Of a stretch of DNA of 64,000 nt, positions 34,558-45,584 are shown in pieces. Source of the stretch: Gymnogyps californianus. Taxonomy: Eukaryota > Chordata > Aves > Accipitriformes > Cathartidae. The stretch's first letter is position 1, and the number at the start of each line of letters is the position of its first letter. Both the position numbers and the translations under genes were made by a program. The notes under the pieces were generated by a model. It saw only the letters and a list, made by a program, of their open reading frames with translations, was not told where the DNA came from and made no database searches. Location of the stretch: contig NW_026114224.1 in NCBI RefSeq assembly GCF_018139145.2, positions 558,001-622,000 on the forward strand, in the 5' to 3' direction.

Positions 34558-35124
34558 CTCAGCTGGCCAAAGCTGAGCCAATCAGTGACATTGGTAACAT
34601 GTTTAAGAAAGGGTAAAAAACGCTGGAGCAGTCCGTTACTGAAGGACTGTACCCTGTGGAATGGACCAATGCTGGAGCAGTTTGTGAAGAACTGCAGCCC
34701 GTGGGAGGGACCCCACACTGGAGCAGGGGAAGAGCGTGAGGAGGAAGGAGCAGCAGAGATGAAGTGTTATGAACTGACCGCAACCCCCCTTCTCCGTCCC
34801 CCTGTGCCGCTCAGGGAGGGAAAAGGAGGCAGAAGAGTTGGGAGTGAAGTTGAGCCTGGGAAGAAGGGAGGGGTGGGGGGGAGGTGTTTTTAGATTTGTT
34901 CTTATTTCTCATTGTCCTACTCTGTTTAATTGGCAATAAATTAAACTAATTTCCCCGAGTCGAGTCTGGTTTTGCCTGTGACGGTAATTGCTGAGTGATC
35001 TCCCTGTCCTTATCTCGACCCATGAGCTTTTTGACGTATTTTCTCCCCCTGTCCTGTAGATGGAGGAGGAGTGATAGAGTGGCTTGGTAGGCACCTGGCA
35101 GCCAGCCCAGGTCGACCCACCACA
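34558..35124 (+). mobile_element. LTR family A, internally deleted copy (spacer)
   Basis: Plus-strand family A: AGCTGAGCCAATCAGTGACA, ATGTTTAAGAAAGGG, the GGAGCAGTTTGTGAAG series, the GCAATAAATTAAAC poly(A) block at about 34933 and the GTCGACCCACCACA end. Much of the GC-rich middle is missing. Confidence 0.82.
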
Positions 35125-37000
35125 GATGGGTAACCTGGGAGGAATACAGAGACATTGTCTGAGCATGCAGGGATGAGGTTAGGAAAGCCAAAGCCCAAAT
35201 GGAATTGAATCTGGCCAGGGATATCAAAGACAAATAGAAGGGCTTTTCTAAGTACATAGGTGACAAAAAGAAGACTAGGGAAAACGTGGGCCTGCTGCTG
35301 AATGAAGCAGGGGCCCTGGTGACACAGGACATGGAAAAGGCTCAGGTACCGAATGCCTTCTTCACCTCATTCTTTCCTGGCAAGACCAGCCTTCAGGAAT
35401 CCCAGGTCCCAGAGACCAGGGGGAAAATCTGGAGCAAGGAAGATGTACCCTTGGTGGAAGAGGATCAGGTCAGGGAATACTTAAGCAGCCTGGACATACA
35501 GAAGTCCATGGGCCCTGATGGGATGCACCCACGAGTGCTGAGGGAGCTGGCAGATGTCATTGCAAGGCTGCTCTTGATAATCTTTGCTTGATCATCGTGA
35601 TTGGGAGAGGTGCCTGAGGACTGGAAGAAAGCAAATGTCCCTCCTATCTTCAAGAAGGGCAAGAAGGAGGACCCAGGGAACTACAGGCCGGTCAGCCTCA
35701 CCTCCATTCCTGGGAAGGTGATGGAGCAACTATTCCTGGAAACCATTTCCAGGCACACGAAGGACCAGAAGGTGATTGGGAGTAGCCAGCATGGATTCAC
35801 CAAGGGGAAGTCATGCCTGACCAAAACTGATAAACTTCTACGATGAAATGACTGGCCTGGTGGATGATGGGACAGCAGTGGATATTGTTTACCTGGACTT
35901 GAGTAAGGTTTTTGACACTGTCTCCCATGAGATCCTCTTAGAGAAGCTGATGAAGTATGGGCTGGATGAGCAGACAGTGAGGTGGACTGAAAACTGGCTG
36001 AATGGCCAGGCCCAGACTGTGGCAATCAGTGGCACGAAGTCTAGTTGGACACCAGTGACAAGCAGTGTACCCCAGGGGTCAATACTGGGTCCAGTCCTGT
36101 TCAGCCTCTTCATTAATGATCTGGATGATGGGCCACAGCGTACCCTCAGCAAGTTTGCTGATGATACAAAACTGGGAGGAGTGGCCGATACGCCAGAGGG
36201 TCGTGCTGCCATCCGGAGGGACCTTGACAGGCTGGAGAAATGGGCTGACAGGAACCTCATGCAGTTCAACAAGGGGAAGTGCCAAGTCCTGCCCCTGGGG
36301 AGGAACAACCCCAGGCACCAGTACATGCTGGGGGCCACCCATCTGGAAAGCAGCTTGGCAGAAAAGGACCTGGGGGTCCTGGTGGACACCAAGTTGAACA
36401 CGAGCCAGCAACGTGCCCTTGCCACAAAGAGGGCAAACAGTATCCTGGGCTGCATTAGGAGGAGCGTTGCTAGCAGGTCGAGGGAGGTGATCCTTCCCCT
36501 CTACTCAGCACTGGTGAGGCCACACCTGGAGTATTGTGTCCAGTTGCAGGCTCCCCAGTACGAGAGAGACATGGACATGCTGGAGAGAGTCCAACAAAGA
36601 CGATTAAGGGTTTGGAGCATCTCTCCTATGAGGAAAGGCTGAGAGAGCTGGGACTGTTTGTTCTAGAGAAGAGAAGGCTCAGGGGGGATCTCATCAATGT
36701 ATATAAATACCTGAAGGGAGGGTGAAAACAAGATGGAGCCAAGCTCTTTTCAGTGGTGCCCAGTGAGAGGACAAGAGGCAATGGGCACAAGCTGAAACAC
36801 AGGAGGTTCCGTCTGAGAATCAGGAAACACTTTTTGACTGTGAGGGTGCCTGATCACTGGAACAGGTTGCCCAGTGGGGTTGTGGAGTCTCCCTCCTTGG
36901 AGATGTTCAAAAGCTGTCTGGAGATGGTCTTGGGCAACTGGCTCTAGGTGGCCCTGCTTGACCAGGGAGTTTGGACCAGGTGACCTCCAGACATCCCTTC
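35125..37000 (+). mobile_element. CR1 LINE copy 3 (spacer into right arm)
   Basis: A sense CR1 covering the endonuclease/RT linker to the 3' end. Its last ~500 bases (36498-37000) lie in the right arm and are duplicated in the left arm. The 3' end is cut at ACATCCCTTC by the LTR at 37001. This is the least damaged RT in the window. Confidence 0.92.
35140..36950 (+). pseudogene. CR1 ORF2 RT, with a 264-codon open segment
   Basis: Frames 35286-35591, 35601-35846, 35848-36642 and 36753-36947 together cover the linker, RT and C-terminus. The open frame 35848-36642 has [11 protein letters not shown] (motif A), [15 protein letters not shown] (motif B) and the intact catalytic FADDTKL. Upstream pieces have SMGPDGMHPRVLRELAD and [17 protein letters not shown]. 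Breaks are a stop/shift near 35591, a shift near 35835 and a shift near 36640. The catalytic Asp pair is present, unlike in the copy at 20104. Confidence 0.9.
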
Positions 37001-38138
37001 TGTATTGGGTTTGCGTGGCAAGGTTTTGGTAGCGGGGGGGCTACAGGGGTGGCTTCTGTGAGAAGCTGCTAGAAGCTTCCCCTGTGTCCAATACAGCCAA
37101 TGCCAGCCGGCTCCAAGACGGACCCGCCGCTGGCCAAGGCTGAGCCAATCAGCAATGGTGGTAGTACCTCTGTGATAACATATTTAAGAAGGGGAAAAAA
37201 AACTGCTGTGCAACAGCAGCCAGGAGAGAGGAGTGAGAATATGTGAGAGAAACAACTCTGCAGACACCAAGGTCGGTGAAGAAGGAGGGGGAGGAGGTGC
37301 TCCAGGCGCCAGAGCAGAGAGATTCCCCTGCAGCCTGTGGTGAAGACCATGGTGAGGCAGGCTGTCCCCCTGCAGCCCACTGAGGTTAACGGTGGAGCAG
37401 ATATTCACCTGCAGCCTGTGGAGGACCCCACACCAGAGCAGGTGGATGCACCCAAAGGAGGCTGTGACCCCGTGGGAAGCCCGCACTGGAGCAGGCTCCT
37501 GGCAGGACCTGTGACCCCGTGGAGAGAGGAGCCCAAGCTGGAGCAGGTTTTCTGGCAGGACTTGTGTCCCTGTGGGGGACCCACACTGGAGCAGTCTGTT
37601 CCTGAAGGACTGCACCCCACGGAAAGGACACGTGGAAAGGACCCATGCTGGAGCAGTTCGTGAAGAACTGCAGGCCATGGGAAGGACCCACGTTGGAGAA
37701 GTTCATGGAGGACTGTCTCCCGTGGGAGGGACCCCACGCTGGAGCAGGGGAAGAGTGTGAGGAGGAAGGAGCGGCAGAGACAACGTGTGACGAACTAACT
37801 GCAACCCCCATTCCCTGTCCCCCTGCACTGCTCGAGGGGGGGGAGGAGGTAGAGAAATCGGGAGTGAAGTTAAGCCCAGGAAGAAGGGAGGGGTGGGGGG
37901 AAGGTGTTTTAAGATGTGGTTTTTATTTCTCATTACCCTACTCTGATTTGACTGGTAATAAATTAAACTAATTTCCCAGAGTCGAGTCTGTTTTACCCGT
38001 GATAGTAATTGGTGAGTGATCTCCCTGTCCTTATCTCGACCCACGAGCCTTTCATCATATTTTTTCTCCCCCTGTTCAGTTGAGGAGGGGGAGTGATAGA
38101 GCGGCTTGGTGGGCACCTGGCATCCAGCCAAGGCCAAC
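37001..38138 (+). mobile_element. LTR family A, long copy (right arm)
   Basis: Plus-strand family-A LTR starting TGTATTGGGTTTGCGTGG and ending CAGCCAAGGCCAAC without the last CCACCACA. It has the TATTTAAG box at about 37180 and an AATAAATTAAAC poly(A) signal at about 37959. It was inserted in the tail of CR1 copy 3. Confidence 0.92.
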
Positions 38139-38286
38139 TGTATTGGGTTTGCGTGGCAAGGTTTTGGTAGCGGGGGGGGCTACAGGGGTGGCTTCTGTGA
38201 GAAGCTGCTAGAAGCTTCCCCTATGTCTGATAAAGTCAATGCCAGCGGGTTCCAAGACGGACAACCCACCACACCAACCCACCACA
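38139..38286 (+). mobile_element. LTR family A, 5' end fused to 3' tip (right arm)
   Basis: The first ~120 bases of a second family-A LTR in direct tandem with the one before, joined to ACCCACCACA twice (AACCCACCACACCAACCC). It ends exactly where the polymerase fragment starts. Confidence 0.72.
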
Positions 38287-39043
38287 GTATCCCAAGACCT
38301 GTTTCCTCCTTTTACACGATGAACATTATTATGGTGTTAAGGATGGCAGGAAGGTATTTGGGGTGAGAAACATTTGTGATCTTTCTCATACACTGTATAA
38401 CCATGGCCATAGCTGTAAATATTATTGCTGGCTCTGCTTGTCTTGCGACTATACAGTTAACTTAGGGACAAGGATAAGGTGCCCCAGCTACAGACTGCTG
38501 AGCAGGTCTGGTGAAATGTTTAGATAGGCACAAGGCCCTGGCTATTAAAAGAGAAACTGGTTGTTTGGCTATGATTTTCTGTGAGAAGTGCAAGGCCTAT
38601 GTAGAAATCTATCATGGATGTAAAGGCTGGAAGTGCGGAATGTGCTATAAACAGATCTGTAATGTACACCAGCACCAGTGTTTCAAAAATCCAGAAGGAG
38701 GGCATGGCTATATTATCTATGAGATGGAATGTATGCAGGAAACCAGAACACATATTCTGAATGACATTTTGCCATGGAGTTAGCACTGAATGCCCCATGG
38801 GATGAAGAAGGGGCAGAAAGGAAAACTGAATGAGAATGGGAGTTTAAAGGGGACACATGTCTCGTAGACTTTATTCAGTTGTTTATGGACACAAAGTTTT
38901 GGGGCTACATGTTCCCAGGGCATAACGCCAAAGGCTATGATGGCTACTTTGTTGTTACTTAGATTCTGAAGGAAAAAATGGATATGCAATTAATCCCCCA
39001 TGGTAGTAAATGCACGTGCATAGAAGTACCCAGCCTGAGTATA
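38287..39043 (+). pseudogene. Maverick/Polinton-type DNA polymerase B fragment (right arm)
   Basis: About 250 codons of a protein-primed family B polymerase in several frames. The N-terminal segment (38287-38510) has HDEHYYG and paired Cys residues; after a frameshift near 38511 come further Cys/His pairs (CEKCKAY, CGMCYK, HQHQC). An Exo I-like segment reads YEMECMQET at about 38719-38745; a four-base T run near 38768 shifts the frame. Exo II-like GHNAKGYDGYF follows at about 38918-38950, then a TAG and a last stretch to 39043. In Maverick polymerases Exo I normally has Asp-x-Glu; here the first acidic residue is Glu. LTR pieces bound it on both sides. Confidence 0.82.
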
Positions 39044-39193
39044 TGTGGTGGGTTGACCTTGGACTGCAGCCAGATGCCCACCCAGCTGCTCACTCACTCG
39101 CCCTCCTCAACAGGACAGAGGGAGAAAATAAGATGAAAAAGCTTGTGGGATGAGATAAAGACAGGGAGATCACTTACCAGTTACCATCACAGG
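39044..39193 (-). mobile_element. LTR family A 3'-end fragment (right arm)
   Basis: Mirror of 31386-31535, opening TGTGGTGGGTTGACC on the plus strand directly after the polymerase fragment. Confidence 0.82.
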
Positions 39194-39770
39194 TGTTGTG
39201 GGTTAAACCCGATAGGCAGCTAAGCACCACACAGCCGCTTGCTCACTCTCTCCTAGTGGGATAGGGAAGAGAATCAGAAGGGTAAAGGTGAGAAAAGTCG
39301 TGGGTTGAGATAAAGACAGTTTAATAGGTAAAGCAAAAGCTGTGTGCGCAAGCAAAGCAAAATAATGAATTCATTCACTCAGTCTCATCAACAGGCAGAT
39401 GTTTAGCCATTTCCAGGAAAGCAGGGCTCCATCACGCATAATGATTTCTTGGGAAGACAAATGCCATAACTCCAAACTCCTTCCTCCTTCTTCCCCCAGC
39501 TTTTATTGCTAAGCACAATGTCATATGGTATGGAATATCCCTTTGGTCAGTTGGGGTCAGCTGTCCTGGCTGTGTCCCCTCCTAACTTCTTGTGCACCCC
39601 CAGTCTACTTGCTGGTGGGGCAGTCTGAGGAGCAGAAAAGGCCTTGACGCTGTGTAAGCACTGCTCAGAAATAACAAAAACATCCGTGTTTTATGGACAC
39701 TGTTTTTGTCACAAATCCAAAACATAGCCCCATACAAGCTACTATGAAGGAATTTAACTCCATCCCATGG
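39194..39770 (-). mobile_element. LTR family B copy (right arm)
   Basis: Mirror of 30810-31385: TGTTGTGGGTTAAACCCG opening, GTTTAATAGGTAAAGC, GCTTTTATTGC and the CATACAAGCTACTATGAAGG region. Confidence 0.82.
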
Positions 39771-39774
39771 AGTT

Positions 39775-39910
39775 TTGAGATATTCAAAAGCTGTCTGGAG
39801 ATGGCCCTGGGTAACCGGCTCTAGGTGGCCCTGCTTGAGCAGGAGGGTTGGACCAGATGACCTCCAGAGGTCCTTTCCAACCTCAACCATTCCACCATTC
39901 TATGAACAGA
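39775..39910 (+). mobile_element. CR1 3'-tip fragment (right arm)
   Basis: Mirror of the left-arm tip; it ends CAACCATTCCACCATTCTAT, a CR1 terminus. Confidence 0.85.
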
Positions 39911-41421
39911 CAGGGGCCCCAAGACAGAAATGCATGCACATGTAGACACTTGGCTTTTGAGGCAAGCTACAGTGTCCTTAAGTAATCTGTGAGTAAGAGT
40001 CCACACCCTTAAATAACACACCCAAGGTGATAGGTTAAAAAAAGGCTCTCATTTCTTTCAAAGACAGAGGGAGATATACAAGTTAGAGCTACTGCCAAAG
40101 CTCACAGTTCCACTTCCAGCCTCACTGCATGTCAGATGAGCAATCATGCTGGTCCCTTCTGTGTAGAATCACTATGAAAACATTACCTTCGTGTGCTGAG
40201 CCCAGACTGCTGAGCACATCCCATGCTTAGTTTGCAACCCATCACGTTTCCATCCAAGACCCAAATCTCATCCAGACCAAATGTCATGTTTCTTCCCCCA
40301 CTCGTTTCCCAGACAAAGTATTTGCTAAGGGACAGACTGTCCTTTCCCTGCTACAGCAGTAATAACTTTGTCCCCTCCATAAACAGGAACAATGACCCGA
40401 TCAGAGCCAATACTCTTTAACTCCCACAAACCAGAAAAGCTTCCAGTAGGTGAAGCTGGCAAAGGCTAACAACAACATTGTAGAAGTGAGAGAACCAAGA
40501 AGCTCCTATGGGAAGAACAAAGCCTCATTTCCAAAAGAAACTACCCAGTGGAAGTAGTGACAGCCATAAAGGCTTTCTACTGAGAGGTTTAGTAGGTCTG
40601 ACAGTCTCCAGAACCAGTTATAATACTAGTAAGATGTAGTTAACCACTTCACCTCCTGCCCATCTCATTTGACTGATTACCTCCAAGTCCCCAGAGATGT
40701 TTAAGTTAAAATGCAATTTCATTCTGTTCCATGTTCCACCCACCTCACGCAAATGTCTGGTTCTGGCACAGTACCAAACAGATGAAAAACCTGGTTGAAT
40801 CAGATTAGAAGAGTTGCAAATAGTCTGAATTGCACCATACATACTAAACATAAGTACCCACAGGCACCTAAAGCAGGACTTGTTCCCCAACAGCTTCAAA
40901 AAAGTTCATATCTCTTCCCATTTCTATATATGAATATGCCCTTATCTCTCCAAAAGGGATCATTTTTGCAGCACTTGTAAGCTCAATATCAGCATCACAC
41001 TAAGGACAGCTACAGCGCTTTCAGTCAGCACAGAATGCAGGTAAAAGACCAAGCTGACCTAACAGTCTCACTGGTCTCCAGAGCTAACATACACACACAA
41101 AGGTCAACATCCTCACACAGGTAGAGTCTCATTTGCCATCTTGCAAGACTCAGTCTAAGGGCACACGGGCACCCTCCCCTCCCCTGCAAAATTCAACACA
41201 ACTTCCATACTCCATAAGGCAACATACAGATTCTTGGCTGATTAAACAGAGGAAGCAGAAGCAAGCCACGTCTGAGCTCCGAGGTGCAAATTCACAGGAG
41301 AGCACACCAAATTCCAGATGTGCTCTCTATTCATAGATGTAGCCTCTCTGCAAAGATTGTCACAGGCTGTGCCACATTTTTGGGAAAACAAACTTCTCTC
41401 ACACAAATGCACAGTATTCAG
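39911..41421. other. Unrecognised DNA in the right arm (mirrored at 29158-30671)
   Basis: About 1.5 kb present in both arms without any gene or repeat I recognise. Short open frames occur on both strands without family motifs. Confidence 0.5.
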
Positions 41422-42313
41422 GTCATCTGGCAGATCCTCTAGTGTTAACTAGCCAAGTGACTTCTGCTAAATGTGTATCCCAATGCTTGAATGTCCCAGC
41501 ACCCATTGCTCTCAGTGTAGTTTTCAACAGTCCATTGTATGGTTCAATTTTCCTGGAGGCTGGTGCATGATAGGGGATGTGATACACCCACTCAGTTCCA
41601 TGCTCCTTGGCCCAGGTGTTTATGAGGTTGTTTCAGAAATGAGTCCCGTTGTCTGATTCAATTCTTTCAGGGGTGCTGTGTTGCCATAAAACTTGCTTTT
41701 CAAGGCCCAAGATGGTATTCTGGGCAGTGGCATGGGTCACAGGGTATGTTTCCAACCATCCAGTAGTCACTTCCACCACTGTAAGCACACGGTGCTTGCC
41801 ATGGCAAGTTCATGGTAGTGTGATATAATCAATCTGCCAGGCTTCCCCATATTGATATTTCAGCCATCGTCCTCTATGCCAAAAAGGCTTTAGCCGCTTG
41901 GCTTGTTTGATTATGGCGCACGTTTTGCATTCATGGATAACCTGTGCAATGGCATCAATAGTCAAGTCCACCCCTCGATCACGAGCCCATTTGTATGTTG
42001 CATTCCTTCCTAGATGTCCTGATGTGCCATGGGCCCATTGAGCTATAAATAGCTCACCCTTATGCTCCCAGTCCAGATCCACCTGAGCCACTTCAATTCT
42101 AGCAGCCTGGTCCACCTGCTGGTTGTTTTGATGTTCTTCAGTGGCATGACTCTTGGGTATGTGAGCATCTACATGACGTACTTTCACAACCAGGTTCTCT
42201 ACCCGGGCAGCAATATCTTGCCACAGTGCGGCAGCCCAGATGGGTTTACCTCTGCGCTGCCAGTTACTCCGCTTCCATTGCTGTAGCCACCCCCACAGGG
42301 CATTTGCCACCAT
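41422..42313 (-). pseudogene. ERV1 integrase, truncated
   Basis: Read on the minus strand, the N-terminal zinc-binding part has H and C pairs (AHGTSGH, CKTCAIIK), followed by WQIDYITLP with the first catalytic Asp at about 41820. Further on come SDNGTHF with the second Asp and a KIEPYNG segment with the catalytic Glu, in a frame broken by stops. The copy ends at the palindrome junction soon after. The open frame 41810-42313 also holds the end of RNase H (TDSWMVANALWGW overlaps its start). Confidence 0.8.
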
Positions 42314-42696
42314 CCATGAGTCAGTGCAGAGATAGAGTACTGGCCATTTTTCTCATTCAGCAATCTCTAGGACCAGCTGGATGGCTTTCACCTCTGCAAA
42401 CTGACTCGATTCACCTTTTCCTTCAGCAGTTTCTGCGACTTGTCCTATAGGACTCCATACAGCCACCTTCCACCTTCAATGTCTTCCCACAATACAACAG
42501 GATCCATGTGTAAACAGGGCATATTGCTTCTCATTTTTTGGTAATTTATTATACAGCACGAGTCACCTCCTCTGGCGACAATCCGAAGTTTCGGCCCTCT
42601 GGCCAGTCCATGATCACTTCTAAAATTCCTGGGCGACTGGGGTTTCCCATTCGAGCCCATTGTGTTATCAGTGCAACCCAGTTACTCCATGTAGCA
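42300..42696 (-). pseudogene. ERV1 RNase H, broken
   Basis: Between RT and integrase the frame shows FAEVKAIQLVLEIAE (catalytic Glu) interrupted by an in-frame TGA near 42354, then CTDSWMVANAL with a catalytic Asp. An upstream piece lies in the frames 42445-42660 and 42549-42743. Several shifts make it non-functional. Confidence 0.7.
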
Positions 42697-43788
42697 TCAG
42701 TTGCATGATGCGTAGATCCCTTTGAACATCCACCCCAGCACAAGCAATTGAGGTGCCAAAAGGAGCTGTGCTTCAGTACCTACTACTTCTGAAGCAGCTC
42801 GAATTCCTTCATATGCTGCTAATATTTCTTTTTCAGGTGGAGTGTAGAGGGCTTCAGATCCTCTGTATCCCCAGCTCCAAAACCCTAGAGGTTGACCTTG
42901 CGTCTCTCCAGGTGCTTTCTGCCAGAGGCTCCAGGTGAGGCCATGGTCCCTGGCTGAGGTGTAAAGCATGTTTTTCACATCTTGTCCTGTCCGGACTGGC
43001 CCATGTGCTGCTGCACGAACTATCTCCTGTTTAATTTGTTCAAAGGCTTGCTGCTGCTCAGGGCCCCATTCAAAACCATTCTTCTTACAGGTCACTCGAC
43101 AGAGAGGGCTTACAATCAGACTGTAATTTGGAATATGCATTCTCCAAAAACCTACAACACCTAAGAAAGCTTGTGTTTCTTTTTTGTTAGTTGATGGAGA
43201 CATAGCTGCTATTTTGTTAATCGCATCCATTGGGATATGACGATGCCCATCTTGCCACTTTATTCCTAAAAACTGGATCTCCTGTGCAGGTCCCTTAACC
43301 TTACATTGTTTTATAGCAAAACCAGCTTTTAAAAGAATCTGGATTATTCTTCTCCTCTCCTCAAACACTTCCTCTGCTGTGTTACCCCACACAGTGATGT
43401 CATCAATGTATTGCAGATGTTCAGGGGCATTACCCTGTTCCAGTGCAGTCTGTATCAGTCCATGACAAATGGTGGGGCTGTGTTTCCACCCCTGGGGCAG
43501 TCGATTCCAGGTGTACTGGACGCCCCTCCACATGAAAGCAAACTGTGGCCTGCATTCTGCTGCCAAAGGGATCGAGAAAAATGCGTTAGCGATATCAATT
43601 GTAGCATACCATTTGGCAGCCTTTGACTCCAGTTCATGTTGGAGTTCTAGCATGTCTGGTACAGCAGCACTCAGCAGCGGTGTGACTTCATTCAGGCCAC
43701 GATAGCCCACTGTTAGCCTCCACTCTCCATTAGACTTTCGCACTGGCCATATGGGACTATTAAAGGGTGAGTGAGTCTTGCTGATCAC
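42697..43788 (-). CDS. ERV1 reverse transcriptase, open 363-codon frame
   Basis: An uninterrupted RT frame. Motifs in order are FNSPIWPVRKSNGEWRLT, DIANAFFSIPL (first catalytic Asp), RLPQGWKHSPTICHG, and YIDDITVWG with the catalytic Asp pair at about 43380-43400. After it come FLGIKWQ, AFLGVVGFWRM and the connection to RNase H. The start given is the first Met; the natural protein would be part of a Gag-Pro-Pol precursor. The frame is intact but the rest of the provirus is not. Confidence 0.88.
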   Translation of the reverse strand: MISKTHSPFNSPIWPVRKSNGEWRLTVGYRGLNEVTPLLSAAVPDMLELQHELESKAAKWYATIDIANAFFSIPLAAECRPQFAFMWRGVQYTWNRLPQGWKHSPTICHGLIQTALEQGNAPEHLQYIDDITVWGNTAEEVFEERRRIIQILLKAGFAIKQCKVKGPAQEIQFLGIKWQDGHRHIPMDAINKIAAMSPSTNKKETQAFLGVVGFWRMHIPNYSLIVSPLCRVTCKKNGFEWGPEQQQAFEQIKQEIVRAAAHGPVRTGQDVKNMLYTSARDHGLTWSLWQKAPGETQGQPLGFWSWGYRGSEALYTPPEKEILAAYEGIRAASEVVGTEAQLLLAPQLLVLGWMFKGIYASCN

Positions 43789-43803
43789 TCCTTGGCTCTC
43801 CAG

Positions 43804-44260
43804 TCAATGAATCAGCATATGGATGGGAACCAGGGAGTCTCGATTGGTGCGATACTGTTGCCGGTGCACTGTCATGGTAGCAATTGGCACCCGCAGCAAC
43901 CCCACCACAGAAGGCTCCTCTGAGAGACCAGGCAAGCTAGACAGCTGTTTAATCTTCTCCATACTCAAGGCAGCTATACCAAAAGCCCACTGGTACCCTT
44001 TGGGGTCCTTGAAGTACCCTGTCGTGAGGTAGTCTATACCAAGGATACATGGAGCTTCTGGACCAGTCACAGTAGGGATGCTTTTGCTACTCATTCCCAG
44101 TTAGGCTCACCTCAGCCTCCAACACAGACAGCTGTTGGGATTCCCATCTTCATAAATACAGATGGTTTATACCCCTTTATAACTTGATGGCATTAGAGTA
44201 CACTGTGTACCAGTGTCCACTAGAGCTTTATACTCCCGTGGGGCCGACGTGCCAGGCCAT
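43804..44260 (-). pseudogene. ERV1 protease, broken
   Basis: The aspartic protease active site is seen as ALVDTGTQCTLMP at about 44190-44230, at the end of the gag-pro frame 44167-44823. The downstream part, with ILGIDYL and VVGLLRVPI, is in frame 43804-44094. The two are out of frame with each other and separated by stops. Confidence 0.75.
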
Positions 44261-45584
44261 CGAAACCACACAGTCCAGTAAACCTGGTTGTCCCTTTCCT
44301 CCACCTGGCCGGAAGCAGGGCCCCTTTTTTCCTGGTCAGAGTATTCATTACTTGATTTTTGTAACAGCAAACCAGAAGTCCCCTCATCAGGGTCAGAAGT
44401 AAGATCAGCCCTTCTTCTCTTCCCAACAGACACTGGAGCAGTAATTTTCCTGGATGGATGCCTTTTGGCTGTTGTTTTTCCTTGCAGTTCCTGTACCTGA
44501 GCTTCTAGTCTCCAGGTAGGTTCACCATCCCACTTCCTCATGTCCTCTCCCTGGTCATGCAGATAGAACCACAGGGTTGCACGTGATGCGCACCACCAGT
44601 ACCTTTTCCCTCGAGCAGAAAAAGACTGACTCTTAATAGCTGAGACATCGGTCCTTATGAGTGAGGAAGACATATTCTCTTTGAATTGCTGGGACAATTT
44701 TTGGGTCAGTTTCTCCACAGCTGAGAGGCAGGCCAGTAGGGAGGAAGTGAGATTCTCTTTGAATTCTTGTAGTTGGCTGGCCAATGCATCTACAGTTGGT
44801 GCCTCCGTGTCTGTCCAGCTCATTATTGCCAGGGTGTTGGCATATGACGTCAGTGCACTTTGTACAAACTTTCACCACATGGACTGCGTGCACTGGATTT
44901 CATCTGGGTCTCTGGATACCTGGTCGTCATCCAGGTTGTTATAGATCACCTCCACCATGGCTAATTCCCTCAGATACTGGATACCTCCCTCAATGGTGGT
45001 TCATTTGCTTCAGGAATTTGCAAGATCTTCCTTTCAGAGGAAGGCTTTCCTTCACACTCGACAGGAGCTGCCTTCAGAGACTGAGGACTGCTGCCCCTTT
45101 TCCAATCCCTTTGTCAATGGCTTTATCTCTAGCAAGGGATCCCAGCTTCCAGGCCTCCTTACCCTCTAATTCCTGACTATTGGCCCCAATATCCCAGCAT
45201 CGGAGTAACCAGCTGAGAATTTGCTCGTCTGGTTGATGGCTGGAAAAAGTTGCATATCTCGCAGCTCACTTAGGGATAGGGATCGGGTGGTTTCTGTCTC
45301 ATTTATGATTTCAGTCTCTTCCTCCTCCTGTTCTTGTGACTGCTCTGCTGCAGAACAAGCTGTCTTTTCTGATTCTTTCTCCTGCTCCCTCTTAGGAGAA
45401 GCTTCTTCCTCCCTTACTAAATGAGCTGACTTCCACTTCCATTGTTTCTTCTTGACTGTAGGGGTGACTGACATAGTTGAGGGTTGGGTCTCTGGTTTAG
45501 CCAGTGTCTGTTGGTACGTCTTCAGATCCAGAGACCCTCTATTCTCCTTGAGGGTGCTGAATAGTACTAAATAGTGTTTGGTAG
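44167..45584 (-). pseudogene. ERV1 gag, C-terminal part, broken
   Basis: Frames 45166-45717 and 44167-44823 carry gag: a Lys/Glu-rich stretch (KREQEKESEKTACSAAEQ), then a region with EGEP-type spacing (GEDMRKWDGEPTWRLEAQ) and the run into protease. The equivalent frame in the second ERV (54682-55656) is open over the same region, which shows the breaks here, near 45165 and 44824-44900, are damage. No Cys-His zinc knuckle is visible. Confidence 0.65.

Larger units (their letters stand above)
36498..41421 (-). repeat. Right arm of a 4.9-kb inverted repeat
   Basis: Mirror of 29158-34082. Differences I could find are single-base length changes in homopolymers (paired sites near 33889/36687, 32401/38172, 31810/38768, 31084/39496 and 30203/40373) and one C/T substitution in the T/C run at 33376. 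At the inner edge the CR1 runs on without a break into the spacer; at the outer edge the arm cuts an ERV integrase in mid-gene. Confidence 0.95.
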
